The notes: generated from the sequence alone by a model not told the origin. DNA of 64,000 nt from Isoetes taiwanensis (GCA_021234155.1 JAJEKV010000002.1:39979841-40043840), one strand, 5' to 3'; positions 30,952 through 46,845 are shown, counted from the first letter of the stretch. Numbers and translations are program-made.

Positions 30952-31306
30952 CTCAAGCAACGTAAGAAAAAGAGGTAAAACACACGGACCCAGCGCTAAC
31001 TCACTGCAGGGAAGAAGACGAATCGAAACTGAAGCCCTCGCAGAAGATAAGCCAACATGCCGATCCCTTTCCCCGCCCATCCTCCCGATGAAGGGGCAAA
31101 GGCTTTAAGTCTTTGGAAGGAAGGACGCCTCCCCGACCTAGGGAAAAAAAAATGGATCTGTATGCGTTCGCAACCCCTGTCTTTCTCTGGTATTCATACG
31201 GTTTGGTATACGAATACCACCTATTAACCTTAATAAATCATATGTTACAAAAATACCAAATTTGATTGTTGCAAGATTATAAATAACAACATGATGCACC
31301 ACATCA

Positions 31307-32705
31307 TAAATTCTAAAGAGAGAATTGTAATTGAAACTCAATGAATAAATAGCTATGTTTGAAGTCGGGCTACGACCCAACAATCTACATGGATGGACAA
31401 AAATTTTCCAAGACATGAACCAAACCGTACATAGTTCTGTTGTAGAACATGACTTAGCATCAAAGTAACCAAAAAACAACTCCTCCATAACTGAAGTCTA
31501 TAACTGAATAAGAAAAGCGGCAAAATTTTGAAAAGCACTTTTGGAATAACAGTTGAATGATACTTTAACAAAGCAGTCAAGTTCTCACCTTTGCAAACTT
31601 CCTAGACAATCATAAATCCTTTCACAAATCAAAATAGCATTCAAAGTGAAGAAACATGATATCACAATACGCCTGTAATATGTTTCAGCTAGCATGTGGT
31701 TTTCCATAACTATAAGCTGAACTGTCCACCTAAATTGCCATTGTAAATTGCCATTGTTGGAAATACATGAACCAAGCTAGCATCAAACCACCTTGAGGTC
31801 CTTGTGGCAGCTTAACCTACATCACAAACCAAATAAGATGTTAGAAATAAGAGTGCAGTCACATAATGTAAAGATAACCTCGAAAGGCAAGTATCAACAT
31901 AACAGCATAGGTTGTTGCCTAGAGAGAAGACAGATGATTGATACAAGATAGAGGCAGGAAAAAAGAGTAAAAAAAGAGGCTGTCTCTGATGTCCCTTTCT
32001 CTCTTACAGCATAACAGCATATGTTGGTGGGTAGAGAGAAGACTCATGATCAATTATACAATGTGATTTAGCAAACTTTTGACAAAATTCGTAACAATAT
32101 CCAAGAATTATATTTTGGATCCAAAAAATGAAAAAGTTGAATATTGACCACTGGGACCCGCCTCACTGTAAAGTGAATTTAATTGAAACGACAAGAAATT
32201 CCATTACAGCCATTAAATAACTACTCTAACTGTAATATACAGCAAAAAGAGAAAAGAAAAAATTAGATGAGGGTCAAAGAAAACCCTTCTAAGGAATTCC
32301 ACCTCAATTCAAGATGATCATATGAGGAGAAGATTGGTTCCAGCACATCTACAACCTAAAGCAGTGTAACCAAGAATATATTGTGCTTCCTTTCAATTTC
32401 ACTTGGTCAGAATTAAAGTTTGACCTTCTGTACATTTTACTTACAATGCTCATAAGAAATGAGCTAAAAATTCTCAACTATTAGATTTGTTCAAGAAAAG
32501 AATCTTGTATAGATATTATACACTGCCACTTGAAACTTCCATAAGCCTTGAGACATTCTGGATGAACTTACCGTGTATGAGATGTTGGTGCAAGCAATTA
32601 CTGGATATGTTGGCCAAGTTAAAGACCAAATTTAAGGTTTGTTTGTTATATATTGCATATGGTAACTTGTATATATAAATGGTAATGGTTATGATTAGAG
32701 TGGTT
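31307..32705. other. 3' flank of the GGT gene
   Basis: AT-rich. The part next to 32705 should hold the GGT 3' UTR. No other gene, RNA or clear repeat is seen. Confidence 0.4.
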
Positions 32706-36689
<3,984 letters not shown>

Positions 36690-37227
36690 CAAAAGATAAA
36701 ATGGGGCAAGTGATTAGCAGGTGAGATGCTGGTTAAGTAACAAGCCTGTGTGTGCATGAAGAGTTTCTATAGAACATGCAACACCATCAGTGAAATCCGA
36801 TCGTCCAAAGCCCGATAGGACCCATTTAGACTAGAACGTGGACAAGATAGGTACACTTTTTTATTCTCGTTGTGTCCACTCGATATGAGAGGTCGACAGA
36901 TTTTAAATGTAAGGATCTACTTGATCCTAGAAAGCCACCACACCTTTTGCACAGTAACATCCCTATTAATAAAACATATTCTAACCATTGGTCTCTGAAG
37001 ATTTAGCCTACAATCTTAGCCTAATTTTTTTTATTTTTTTTTCTAAGACAATATCGTAGCTGACTTAAAGTCTCAGGGAATTTCATGTCACGCCACTCAA
37101 AGTACAGAAAATTGAAAGGAGGAAAAAAAGAGACTGATGAAGGGATAATATATGACATTATTTATTTAATTGCCATGTTGGTTATGGTGTTTTTTAGAAT
37201 ACTATTTCAAAGTATTGTTGGAAGTAT
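36690..37227. other. GGT 5' flank and promoter region
   Basis: Upstream of the GGT start codon. No coding similarity. A TTTTTTTTATTTTTTTTT stretch lies near 37025-37045. I cannot point to a TATA box with confidence. Confidence 0.35.
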
Positions 37228-37502
37228 TGTTGGTTTGGGTGCACACGGGGGGTTACTTCGGGCACCGAGAGCTGTCGGATGGGCATATTTGCCCTTTATT
37301 CCTTGATCTGGACTGTACATAGCGATCCTCGTTTGTGGGGTATACATGTACAAGTTTTTGTATACTGTATATTGAGGTTTGCAAAATACTATAAGGTTTG
37401 AGGGTATGTATTTAATGGTGTTGATTTTGTCCATGTATTGTAAGTTTCTAATAACTCTCGCTGTCCTACGTTACCCCCCGTGTGAATATGCACCCAAACC
37501 AA
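37228..37502. mobile_element. 275-bp terminal-inverted-repeat element upstream of GGT
   Basis: TTGGTTTGGGTGCA at the left end is inverted at the right end (TGCACCCAAACCAA). Just inside, CACGGGGGGTTAC faces its inverted copy GTTACCCCCCGTG. The body is AT-rich and non-coding, as expected of a MITE. The flanks give no convincing target duplication. Confidence 0.6.
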
Positions 37503-38197
37503 AGGGGGTTTCAGGGGGATTTTAATTTAGAAATATTGGATGTAATGGTTTAAGTTAATTAATGTTAATGGTTGTTATGTGTTGTTGTATTAAAAAAAAA
37601 TTTGGGCCCTTCGGGCCCTTAGAGAAACAAAGAGAAAGCAACATATATGTGGAGTATTTAGCAATAGATAAGACCATCCACTTACGACAATACTGCCAGA
37701 ATTTAATTTCGATGATATATATTTAAAATAAACAACAAGTTGGTCAAAAAATAGGGCAATACATCATAGCATATAATAAAACATCTGTGTGACTAGGGTA
37801 TTAGCCAAGAATAGACAAGAAAACATCTTCAAGATGAAAGCAAGTAGAATCAAAGACAACTTTAGTGATGCCATTATCTTCGTCAAACAAATGTATGGGT
37901 TTTAAAGCCACAATGTCAATTTACATAACAACAATCGAACCAACAATTGTTGCTAGCAAGATATGCAGCATTTGGAGCCATCAGCTCCTTGTTCCAGTAA
38001 ATTGGTGGCTGGCTTGTTTTCTCCTGCAGCTCAGACACAACTCATAGGGGCTCAGAATTAAAATAAGGAAGATAAACACTAATGAAACTCATGAAAAAAT
38101 ACTCAGCCTGCAAGATGGCAAGCATATGTATTTTGAACAAGATGGAGCGAATATGGCCGAAGTTCATGAAATACTTATCCCTCTGTTTGTTATGGTA
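37503..38197. other. Unassigned stretch
   Basis: A short palindrome (GGGCCCTTCGGGCCC near 37603-37617) is the only structure seen. No gene recognised. Confidence 0.35.
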
Positions 38198-38201
38198 TAG
38201 A

Positions 38202-38359
38202 ACGTGTTGGATTTATATGGGATGCTGAAGCATTTGAACAGATTGCACGCCAGGAGTTTGAATTGTATACAAAGCCAGCCGTTATGCATATTGTTGCTGC
38301 ATCCCGTAAATTGGACAGTATATTTCATTATCTTCCTCCATCTGCAAAAGCCCTTTGGT
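38202..38359 (+). pseudogene. Orphan internal exon of an unrecognised protein
   Basis: A fully open 158-base segment is bounded by an acceptor (TTATGGTATAG before 38202) and a donor (GTAATC after CTTTG). It reads RVGFIWDAEAFEQIAR and ends HYLPPSAKAL, with varied protein-like composition and no low complexity. I cannot name the family. No neighbouring exon is recognised, so it may be a captured exon or the remnant of a lost gene. Confidence 0.45.
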
Positions 38360-38829
38360 AATCTTCAATTCTAGCATCTTCACACTTTGCTGCACCCTTT
38401 ACAAAATTAAACAACATCTAAACACTGCCAAAACTTTGCCTTGCACTATTTTTGTCATACACAAAACATCACGAAGGGCAAATCTCTTCACCTCAGAAAT
38501 GGCTTATAAGGAAGAACATGTTTGGATATTTATGAGGATAACAGAAACAACAAACAATCTTGCTGAAAAAAATAGACGAATACCTTAGGGATGACATTCA
38601 TTTTCTTCTTGATCTTCAAAACTAATGCTGAAGCAATGTAATGCGGCCACCCGGACACAAATACACTAAATGAGCATCTTGCTACCCATAATTTGCAGAC
38701 GACAGAAGCACCTGCCCCTGCGGCCCTTGCCTTGGCTCTACCAAGGCCTTTCCGAAACTCTAGAAATAGTTGCATGTTTTGTTTTTTCATTTAAAAAGAG
38801 GGCTTTCTTTATAAGCCCTCTAATCTTCT

Positions 38830-39205
38830 GGTGAAGGAGGGGTGATCATGGACTCTGGAACTGCTATTACTATATTAAATACCCCTGCTTATAATGCGCT
38901 TCGCAGTGCCTTTCGAGCGGCGTGCAATCTTCCAAGGGCTTCTGGGGTTTCTTTGTTTGATACATGTTATGATCTTACAGGAATGAAATCAGCCAAAGTG
39001 CCTTCAGTTGATCTTGAATTTGTGGTGGTGCCACAATGTCTTTGCCTACGGATAACATATTGGTGAATGTGGATGATTCTGGGACTTACTGCCTTGCATT
39101 TGCAAAGGGTTTTCCATCATTGGCAATGTGCAGCAGCAGACTTTCAGGATCTCGTTTGATGCTAAAAGAAATGAGCTTGGAATTGCACCAGACCAGTGCA
39201 CTTAG
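38830..39205 (+). pseudogene. Aspartic protease (A1, nepenthesin/ASPG1-like) C-terminal fragment
   Basis: The frame opens in GGVIMDSGTAIT, with the second catalytic Asp (D-S-G), runs through LFDTCYDLTGMKSAKVPSV, shifts frame at about 39030 into MSLPTDNILVNVDDSGTYC, and shifts again near 39115 to IIGNVQQQTFRISFDAKR and LGIAPDQCT, then stop. That is the last third of a plant A1 protease of about 450 residues. The N-terminal lobe, with the first DTG and the signal peptide, is missing. Two frameshifts and the truncation mean it is not functional. An exact 9-bp inverted repeat (AGAGGGCTT, 38797-38822) lies just upstream. Confidence 0.85.
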
Positions 39206-39394
39206 ATCTATTGTTTTGATGTTGAGTAGTGTCCTAGGTTGAGAATTTTTGGAGTACACAGATGGCATGGCAGTTCTACTTCTATAAGTGGCCAAACTAT
39301 GGCAGATTTTGGAAGAGCAACAAATTAGAGAATACAGCAGAGGCTAGGGGCTGCATAGGCAAGGCAAATTCATTTGAGTAAAAAGTGGACGGAA

Positions 39395-39700
39395 TAAGTT
39401 ACGGGACAGAGAGGCTCAGCCTCCGCCGTACACCAGGATAGCGAGGGCTGGACCCACCAACTGATAATCCGGACCACTAGAAACTCGAAGCCATCACGAG
39501 AATAACAAAATTTTTTCCGCCATAGAATAACAGCCAGCATGAAAAGACACAATGCATATGTATATAAATGTGGTATTTGTAGTCAAAAAGGAGACTGGGA
39601 TACGCTACGGACTAAGGGGTCTAACCCCCACCATAGGCTAGGATAGCGAGGGCACGACCCTCCAACTGGTTCCCGGATCACCAAAATGACTGAAGGAAGG
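39395..39700. repeat. Two diverged copies of a short dispersed repeat
   Basis: 39398-39485 and 39600-39690 share AGGATAGCGAGGGC, GACCC.CCAACTG and CCGGA.CAC. A third, weaker copy at 41245-41330 shares GGGACAG.GAGG, CCTCCG and CACCAGGATAG. No RNA polymerase III boxes are obvious, so the class is unknown. Confidence 0.55.
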
Positions 39701-40317
39701 CCTAAAGGCTTTAATAAATAATAGCTTACAAGTGCTCTTACGTCAAGTGCTTGAGGATGTGTTGCAGCTTATGTGAAGACATCCATAGAGTAATCAAAAA
39801 CCCTGTTTGGGGCTCTACAAGAAGTTTTGCCAACTGCAGAATGTTCAACAAAGTGGGGAATAGCACAATCAATTATGCTGCAGGCCTTCAAAAACTCGAA
39901 GATGAGGACGTTCATCTAATCAGGTTTTTTCATTTGAATTGAATATCTAGTAACACACAAAACAAGGGAAGGGTGATACCATTATCTGCATAATCTGGAT
40001 GATTGATCTTTTCATTCTTTATCATCATTAGCTATAAATATAGATTTGTTGTTATAAGCTATGAAATTGGACGGTTTCTCTGCACAATGCATCAGTTTTA
40101 TCAGCATAGTATATGCATGCTATATATGAAATTCTAGAATGGGACTCGCATGAAACCAACAAACCGCCTCATTCATCTCAGCAGATTTTCTACAATGGTG
40201 GATAGTGGGTAGCCGCACACATGCGAACTACCCACGAAAAATAAAGGGAAAATCCAATTATATCATTTGGACCCCCAAAAATACAATGCTAATAGATGTT
40301 CGGCTGGTGTACCTGCC
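39701..40317. other. Unassigned stretch
   Basis: No gene or clear repeat recognised. Confidence 0.35.
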
Positions 40318-40395
40318 GAAAGCTTATCGCCGGGATTAAAAAACCCCGCCCTTTCGGGTTTTCGAGGAAAAACCCTAGTGATAAACCTTCGGCAA
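40318..40395 (-). mobile_element. LINE 3' hairpin segment, antisense
   Basis: GGGATTAAAAAACCCCGCCC, then TTTCGGGTTTTCGAGGAAAA, is the reverse complement of the terminal hairpin region seen at 5327-5385 and 41085-41140. Only this short part of the LINE is recognised. Confidence 0.55.
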
Positions 40396-41084
40396 GGGGC
40401 TTAGACAAACGCAAGGCAGAGAAATCGCTCCCAAAACCCACGAATGGAGAAGTCGATATAGATGCCGATCGCCAACCTGTACCTGCACATCACCAACACC
40501 AAAAAAACAAAACAAAACAAACCTCCCAGAGTGGAGGGGCTGATTACGCGCGTGCCACGCGACAAATATAATAAACAAAGAAGGGGGGGAGGGTGGGTTC
40601 AAAGAGAAATAGGTACTGCTGAGAGAGAAGAGGAAGCGCCGATGAGACGTTGATGCAGAAACGCGCCTAAAATAGCGAACTCCCAAGCAGAACGGGCATG
40701 CGCCGCCCGCATGCATACAAGACATGCATGCTCGTCCCATTCTAGAATGGCGATCCGATGTCTCGGATCGATGGGATTAGGAAGGTTCTTTAGACACTTC
40801 TGAACTATTAGGCAGTGACTACATAAGCTGGGGATTGTGATAACATAGTGTAGTTAGAATATTTCAAAATGGTTTATAAACACGGACCTTTGGATGCGTG
40901 ATGTTATGTTGACAGTAATCACTACATATTCATAGCTTCGGATTGGAGCTCTAATCAGTACTAATCAGTTTAGTTTAGGGTTTTTGCAGCCTAACAATAA
41001 TGGCGTGGGAAAAATCCAAAATCCAGAATGACGGAAAAAGGATCTGATAATAATACTGTGCATTAGTGAGCCCATTACTATTAA

Positions 41085-41625
41085 GGTTTTTCCTTGAAAA
41101 CCCTTCGGGGCGAGGTTTTTTAATCCTGATAGTAATCGGCGTCACTGATGTAGCCCAGGTCAGTGCGACTCTATTGCCACTGGGCACCACTATTGGGCAC
41201 CAAGACTGTGCACTATAATTGTAGAAAAAGGAAAGGAGCTAAGTGTTGGGACAGTGAGGAACCTCCGACCGACCACCAGGATAGAGCAGGTACAACTTGT
41301 CGGCTGGTGTTCTATTTCCACATAAGAGGTTTGGTGCACCAAAAGCTGAGGGTTCATAATTTGACCCACTATTAACGGTGGGACAATGGAATCCACAATA
41401 TGTACAGCTCAAAGCTGTTAATAGCGAAGCATTCTCGCATGGCCACGAAGCCAAATATAAGCGGGGTGCCGGTACTAAAAAGAACTAAGTAAAGCCTTCA
41501 GAAAAGGCTACAATATACCAGCGTGATGTGCTAGTAGCGCCCATTAGGGAGCTCGCCCATGCTACATAAGTCCAGTGGCCTCAGGGCACAAGGGACAATA
41601 ATGTCTATTATATTCTATTCTATTC
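41085..41625 (+). mobile_element. LINE 3' end with hairpin segment and (ATTCT)n tail
   Basis: GGTTTTTCCTTGAAAACCCT followed by TCGGGGCGAGGTTTTTTAAT lies at 41090-41132. A tail-like GTGGCCTCAGGGCACA and TATTCTATTCTATTCTA follow at about 41575-41625. The 41245-41330 copy of the dispersed repeat lies between them, so insertions may separate the two parts. Confidence 0.45.
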
Positions 41626-43390
41626 TAATCTTAACCATTGAGGAGGATGAACAAAAATTGCACAAATTGCATGCAAAAACTTGGTGCATTCTAGATGTAC
41701 TAATTAGCACACCTCATGTAATACGACCACCAAATCATATAAAAACCATATGCAAAAGTGTACAAAAAAACAAAAAAAAATCTCCTGTATTGTGCTATAT
41801 ATTCATGCAAGCCCATCCCCTGCATGTCTTAATGGCGTATTCTTGCGAGATCGTGGGTTGGAACCATAGGAATTCATGAGATGCACCTTGGCACATTTAT
41901 GATCGTAGGATGGGCATATCTGACAGCCCAAGTTCGTTGAGGCGTGCCATGTCTCATTTGATTGGTGGGAGTATTACTTTTTAATACTTTACGCGGAAAA
42001 ACTCTCATTAGATTTTGTTCACATACTAGGGAAGAAGGGGCATCATATACTTTCATCCTTTCTCGAGTTTGGTGCCGCATTAGCACTCTTGCTTTATAGG
42101 TCCTAATTGTTGGACGAAAATTGGTTCCTCTTTGGGGTTCGAATTTGAAAAGCGGTAAGTCAGATACTATAATAGACTTTCTTTATAAGGTTATGAACAT
42201 CATCTTTATGTATACAGGAATGACCTTTTGGTCGACATTCGTGGCATGGAAACCAGGTGATACTGGCAGAAATGCCAACCAAAAGATCATTTCTGTAATG
42301 TGGAAACAAGGGATGTTCAAATTCTTGAAGCAGGACAGCGGTAAAGATCAGTCGGAATGCAAGTAAACATGAGCAGAATGCAAGTAAATCAGTAGAACAT
42401 AGGGTACTTATGCCAGATTGCAAATAAAACAGGGATGCCCTCCCGGAATGCAAGTAAAACAGGAACGGCAGCGATGAGCACAGGATTCTTGATTTGAAAC
42501 TTGTCAAATGGTATGATATGATTAACGCAGGGGCAAGAATTGAACGTACTTAGTTTTTACTGAGAGATGATGTTAGATAGGATGGATGACATGTTTTGTT
42601 TTTTCCCCTTTGCATGGGTTTGACTTTGCCATTGATGAGTTTTTGCCTTTTTGAGTATTCGACTTGTCTAATACCTACGTTTGTATTGACTTCCACAATA
42701 CAAAAGAATTTGAAAGTCCAAATATCACTTTGGAATTGAACTCAAAATCGGGACTCAATAAAAGCACCACACACTTGTGCCCTTTTATATTATTCATCTA
42801 GGATTATGCTAATGATTCTTCTTTCAGAAACCCTTGGAGATGGTTTCCTCGAGAGAGGAGCAAAATCTAGACAGTTTGTAGTTAACATGAAAGTATGTCA
42901 AGGGAGAAATCTCCACGATGAGTTCATATCATGTTGGAGTGAGCTTTAGATAGCATTGGCAATTTGTATATAAGATTGAAAAGGGATTGATTCACATTTG
43001 CAAGAGAGGCTTCAGTTGCTCAGACCCAGTTTGACTGATAGGAATTTGGTTTGTTTGTTTGTTAGTACCAGTTTGATTGATAGGAATTTGATTTGTTCTC
43101 AGTGTTTGTTAGTATATCTACAAATTTTGAACAAAGCTTGAGCTATATGAAGAAGTTGTCACTGGTGTATTTACGATCATGATATTTGCGATGGATTTGA
43201 AAAAAAAATTATTGAAGGACATCAATCTATTCACCATCATATCACGAGCACAATGGCTACATCAAATTCTACATATTACATGAAAGCCAATTCACTACCT
43301 AGCCATGATACCTTATGCTAGGACCTACTTTGCATGTAATTATTTAGTACATATGGCAGGTTTAAGGTCTCTACCGCAGGAGCAATTAGT
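41626..43390. other. Unassigned AT-rich intergenic stretch
   Basis: No gene recognised. A short tandem (AATGCAAGTAAA-like, three times) lies at 42355-42450, and GATAGGAATTTG is repeated near 43037 and 43079. Confidence 0.35.
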
Positions 43391-43504
43391 CATACTTGAA
43401 CCTGTGACCTCGGGGCAATGGATTTTAAGATCCCTATTACTAGGCCATACTTGAACCCGTGACCTCAGGTGGGGCGGTTTAAGGACCTGCCACTAGACCA
43501 TGCC
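43391..43504 (-). repeat. Tandem pair of tRNA-like (SINE-like) monomers
   Basis: On the minus strand, two units of about 55 bases each carry a GGTCTAGTGG-like box A and GGTCACGGGTTCAAGT as a box B-like end. The other monomer has GGTCACAGGTTCAAGT. They resemble tRNA-derived SINE heads rather than tRNA genes, since no cloverleaf is possible. Confidence 0.45.
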
Positions 43505-44460
43505 CCGAAGGGCCGATGGATTTGAGGAATGTTTGAATTTGCAAGTATGTATTTATTTTCAACTGCAATGGAAGATTTAATTCTTCAAACTTGTAGGCAA
43601 AGTTCTTTATTACGTAAGGCCCCAAGTTGCCAGGAGGGTCAACTTGCAGGCTCGTCACAGTCGAATTTCTTCTGGCTCAGTTCCGGGCCAAGTTTTGAGC
43701 TCTATTAGAAGCCTTAATTCATTCAATTTCGCCCCTGTCTTCTCAAATTCAATCCTTAGTACTTGGTTATAGGCCAATCATGAATAAGCCTTGTGCTTCT
43801 CAACGTTCTTCCCCTACTTTTACAATTTCACATCTGTTGCAAACAAATACCACCTCTAAAATCATTATCACTTGCAAATCATCTATGTCTTGCCTTGAAT
43901 AGCTAGATTACCCTTCTGGCATCATACCTTTACTCTAGAACTAATATATACCTGTAGGATCCTAACATAAAATTTTCCTCAATAATACACGGGATTCTTC
44001 CTACCAATTGTATAACATGTAATCTATTCATGGCAGCTATGAAATCTCGTGGAATTCAATCAATTGAAACCCCACCTATAAGAAGATGATGGATGCCTTG
44101 ATTAATACAAGCCTTGGCGTCCTCAGCTAATATGACAATAAGATGATCTAGAGCCATACCGGTCAAGTTCATGATCTCCATGTACGCATAAACACCATAT
44201 GATTGTCATAACAAAAATAAAAAGTGATTCTAAAAGAGTTTATCCACCTATTCAATCGTTGTGCCATGAACTGAAAGGTTGCACAGCTCTACAAAAAAAT
44301 CCTTGAGTTGCAAAACAACGAAATCACTTGGGCAATCTAACTTATATACTTCATGGTCTGTCTTTCGCTTGTATCCAATGTTATACTTATATATTTGGAA
44401 GCGCAGTTATGTTTAAAATCCATAGGGACCTTGATCGGCTTCTACTCATACTTCAGGTGC
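43505..44460. other. Unassigned stretch
   Basis: No gene recognised. The part near 44300-44460 may be the 5' extension of the LINE 3' end that follows. Confidence 0.3.
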
Positions 44461-44718
44461 CACTGGGTTGATAACGAGTAACAGATTGTATTTAAGTTAG
44501 TTGGTGGATCCAGTACTGGAATGGAGCTAGCTCTCTCTATAGTACCCACTCTTTGGTGAAGAAAGAAGATTTTCCTTATAGTACCCTTTTAGTGGGGAAG
44601 ACGAGTAGACGCCCTCTGTAGTACATGTACCTGGACTCCCACATCATCTGTATCTCCCTTATAGAGGGGTTCTATTGTACATATTTTCTAGTTTTAATAT
44701 TAATACATATATATCTTA

Positions 44719-44759
<41 letters not shown>
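44461..44759 (+). mobile_element. L1-type LINE 3' end with a 36-base A tail
   Basis: A T-rich 3' UTR-like stretch (TTTTCTAGTTTTAATATTAA ... CTTACCCTC) ends in an uninterrupted run of 36 A residues at 44724-44759. This poly(A) ending differs from the microsatellite tails of the other LINE family here. No coding part is visible. Confidence 0.55.
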
Positions 44760-44762
<3 letters not shown>

Positions 44763-45472
44763 ATACATTGAGATAAGATTTAGAATGAACTAATGCAAGC
44801 TTCTTAATATATATATATATACAAGAAAATTAATACGTCCTACGGCGCATTGTTCCAGTTTTAGTATGTTCTTACGGTGTAAGGCCCTGTAGTGCTCTAG
44901 ATAACCAACAATTCTACTGAGATTCTCTTGTGATTCCTCTATATTCTTCAACATTCTATGTATTACATGAGCATTTAAAATCTTCCAAAATAATCTATTT
45001 TGGATCTGTACAATATTTTTAAAACATTTTTTATTCCTAGACTGAGGCACTTGCCCTGAGCATCTAGAATATTTTTTTTTCAAGATTTATATTGTACACC
45101 TTTATTATGAAACATTTTAAAACATTCTATTGTCGCTTTTTGCAAAATCTTAAAAAAACTCTAAGATTTCATTAAGATTTTCTTAGATTCCCTTAGATAT
45201 TATGAAGATTCCCTTAGATTCAATTAAATTTTAAGAGATCCCATTAGACTTGTATATTTTCCTAGATTCTCTTACAATTTATAAGATTTCCTTATATTCC
45301 CTTTAATTCTCCTGGATTCCCTTACATTCTAAAAATTTCTAGAACATTTTAGAACTTTCTGGAACATTTTGAAACTTTCAAAACATCCTAGAGTATTATA
45401 GTTTATTTTATCTTAATTAAAACATTACCCTTAAATATATTTGAAACATAAATTATTCATAAAATTAATGCT

Positions 45473-45533
45473 TGGTCTAGTGGTTAGAGTGGGGGGTTTG
45501 GGGGGTTGAGGACCAGGGTTCGAATCCCCCCAA
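45473..45533 (+). repeat. tRNA-like SINE head (box A and box B), copy 1
   Basis: TGGTCTAGTGG fits the polymerase III box A and GGTTCGAATCC fits box B exactly, 43 bases apart. Between them the sequence is G-rich and cannot form a normal anticodon arm or acceptor stem, so this is a tRNA-derived promoter rather than a tRNA gene. Confidence 0.65.
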
Positions 45534-45887
45534 TAACATAAAAAACTTTAAAAGCCTTTCCTTAAGGAACGAGCATTCAATATGAGCCTTAGGATCTTAG
45601 ACTCGATCAACGATCAAGATCTCACCATATAAAAGCAATATGAGCCGTAGGATCTATTACATATAATTCCCAAAGCCACGTGGACCGTAGGATGTGTCCC
45701 CAAGTCACGTAAGCCGTCGGATCTCGGACCGATGGTCAGGATCAGATCAATCTGGACTGTAGGACCGCGGTACACATATTATATGTAAACTCCCAGGCCA
45801 TCTGGGCCGTAGGATACGTCCCAAACCCACACATGGATCTCGGGCGGACCCGGATAATAGGAAACATAAGAAGATATCTAAACATAA

Positions 45888-45889
<2 letters not shown>

Positions 45890-45982
<93 letters not shown>
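45890..45982. repeat. (TA)n microsatellite
   Basis: About 46 uninterrupted TA dinucleotides at the junction of two tandem units. The Tyr/Ile frames here are artefacts. Confidence 0.97.
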
Positions 45983-45986
<4 letters not shown>

Positions 45987-46845
45987 AGAAATTTACTACG
46001 TCCTTCGTCGCATTGTTCCAGTTTTAGCATGTTTCTACGGTGTGCAAGTTCCTGTCGTGCCCTACGTTCTAAAAGAATCTCTTGAGAATACACGTCCTAC
46101 GATGCATGTTCTAATTTTAGCATGTTCTTACGGTGCAAGGCCCTGTCGTGCTCTAGGTAACCAAAGATTCTACTGAGATTCTCTTGTGATTCCTCTATAT
46201 AGCATTCATGAAGATTCCCCTAGATTCTCTTAGAATTTTCTATTTTGATTGAGGTGCTTACCTATGAGCATTTAGAACCTTCCAAAATAATCTATTTTGG
46301 ATCTGTGCAATATTTCTAAAACACTTTCTATTTTTAGACTGAGGCGCTTGTCCTGAGCATCTAGAACATTTTTTTTTTCAAGATTTATATTGTACACCTT
46401 TATTATGAAATATTTTAGAACATTCTATTGTGGCTCTTTGCAAAATCTTAAAAAAAAAACCCTAAGATTTCATCAAGATTTTCTCAGATTCCCTTAGATA
46501 TTATGAAGATCCCCTTAGATTCAACTAGATTTTAAGCGATTCCGTCAATATTTTCCTACATTCTCTTACAATTTATGAGATTTCCTTATATTCCCTTTAA
46601 TTCTCCTGGGTTCCCTTACATTCTAGAAATTTCTAGAACATTCTAGAACTTTCTGGAACATTCTGAAACTTTCAAAACATCCTAGACCTTTCTGGAAGTA
46701 TTTCCCTATTCCCTTACATTTCCGAAGGATTCCCCTACATTTTAGAACTTATTAGAACTATCTAAGATGTAATTTCTATTTTATCTTAATTAGAACATTA
46801 CCCTTAAGTATATTTGAAACATAAATTATTCATGGAACTAATGTT

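Larger units (their letters stand above)
28912..31275 (-). mobile_element. Rep-like element, right copy, with 32-bp flanking direct repeats
   Basis: Inverted partner of 26107-28496. A direct repeat starting TATAAATAACAACATGATGC and ending CACCACATCATAA (about 32 bases) lies on both sides, at about 28880-28911 and 31275-31306. It looks like a long target-site duplication or a remnant of a tandem arrangement. The element carries the Rep-like frame at 29972-30951 and a second acidic frame at about 29460-29863. No LTR, terminal inverted repeat or poly(A) is apparent. Confidence 0.75.

Noticed and set aside
37085..37306. 73-codon hydrophobic frame upstream of GGT
   Set aside because: It runs through the inverted-repeat element and has no family resemblance; the hydrophobicity comes from T-rich DNA.
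45742..46093. Ile-Tyr repeat frames
   Set aside because: Artefacts of the (TA)n microsatellite.
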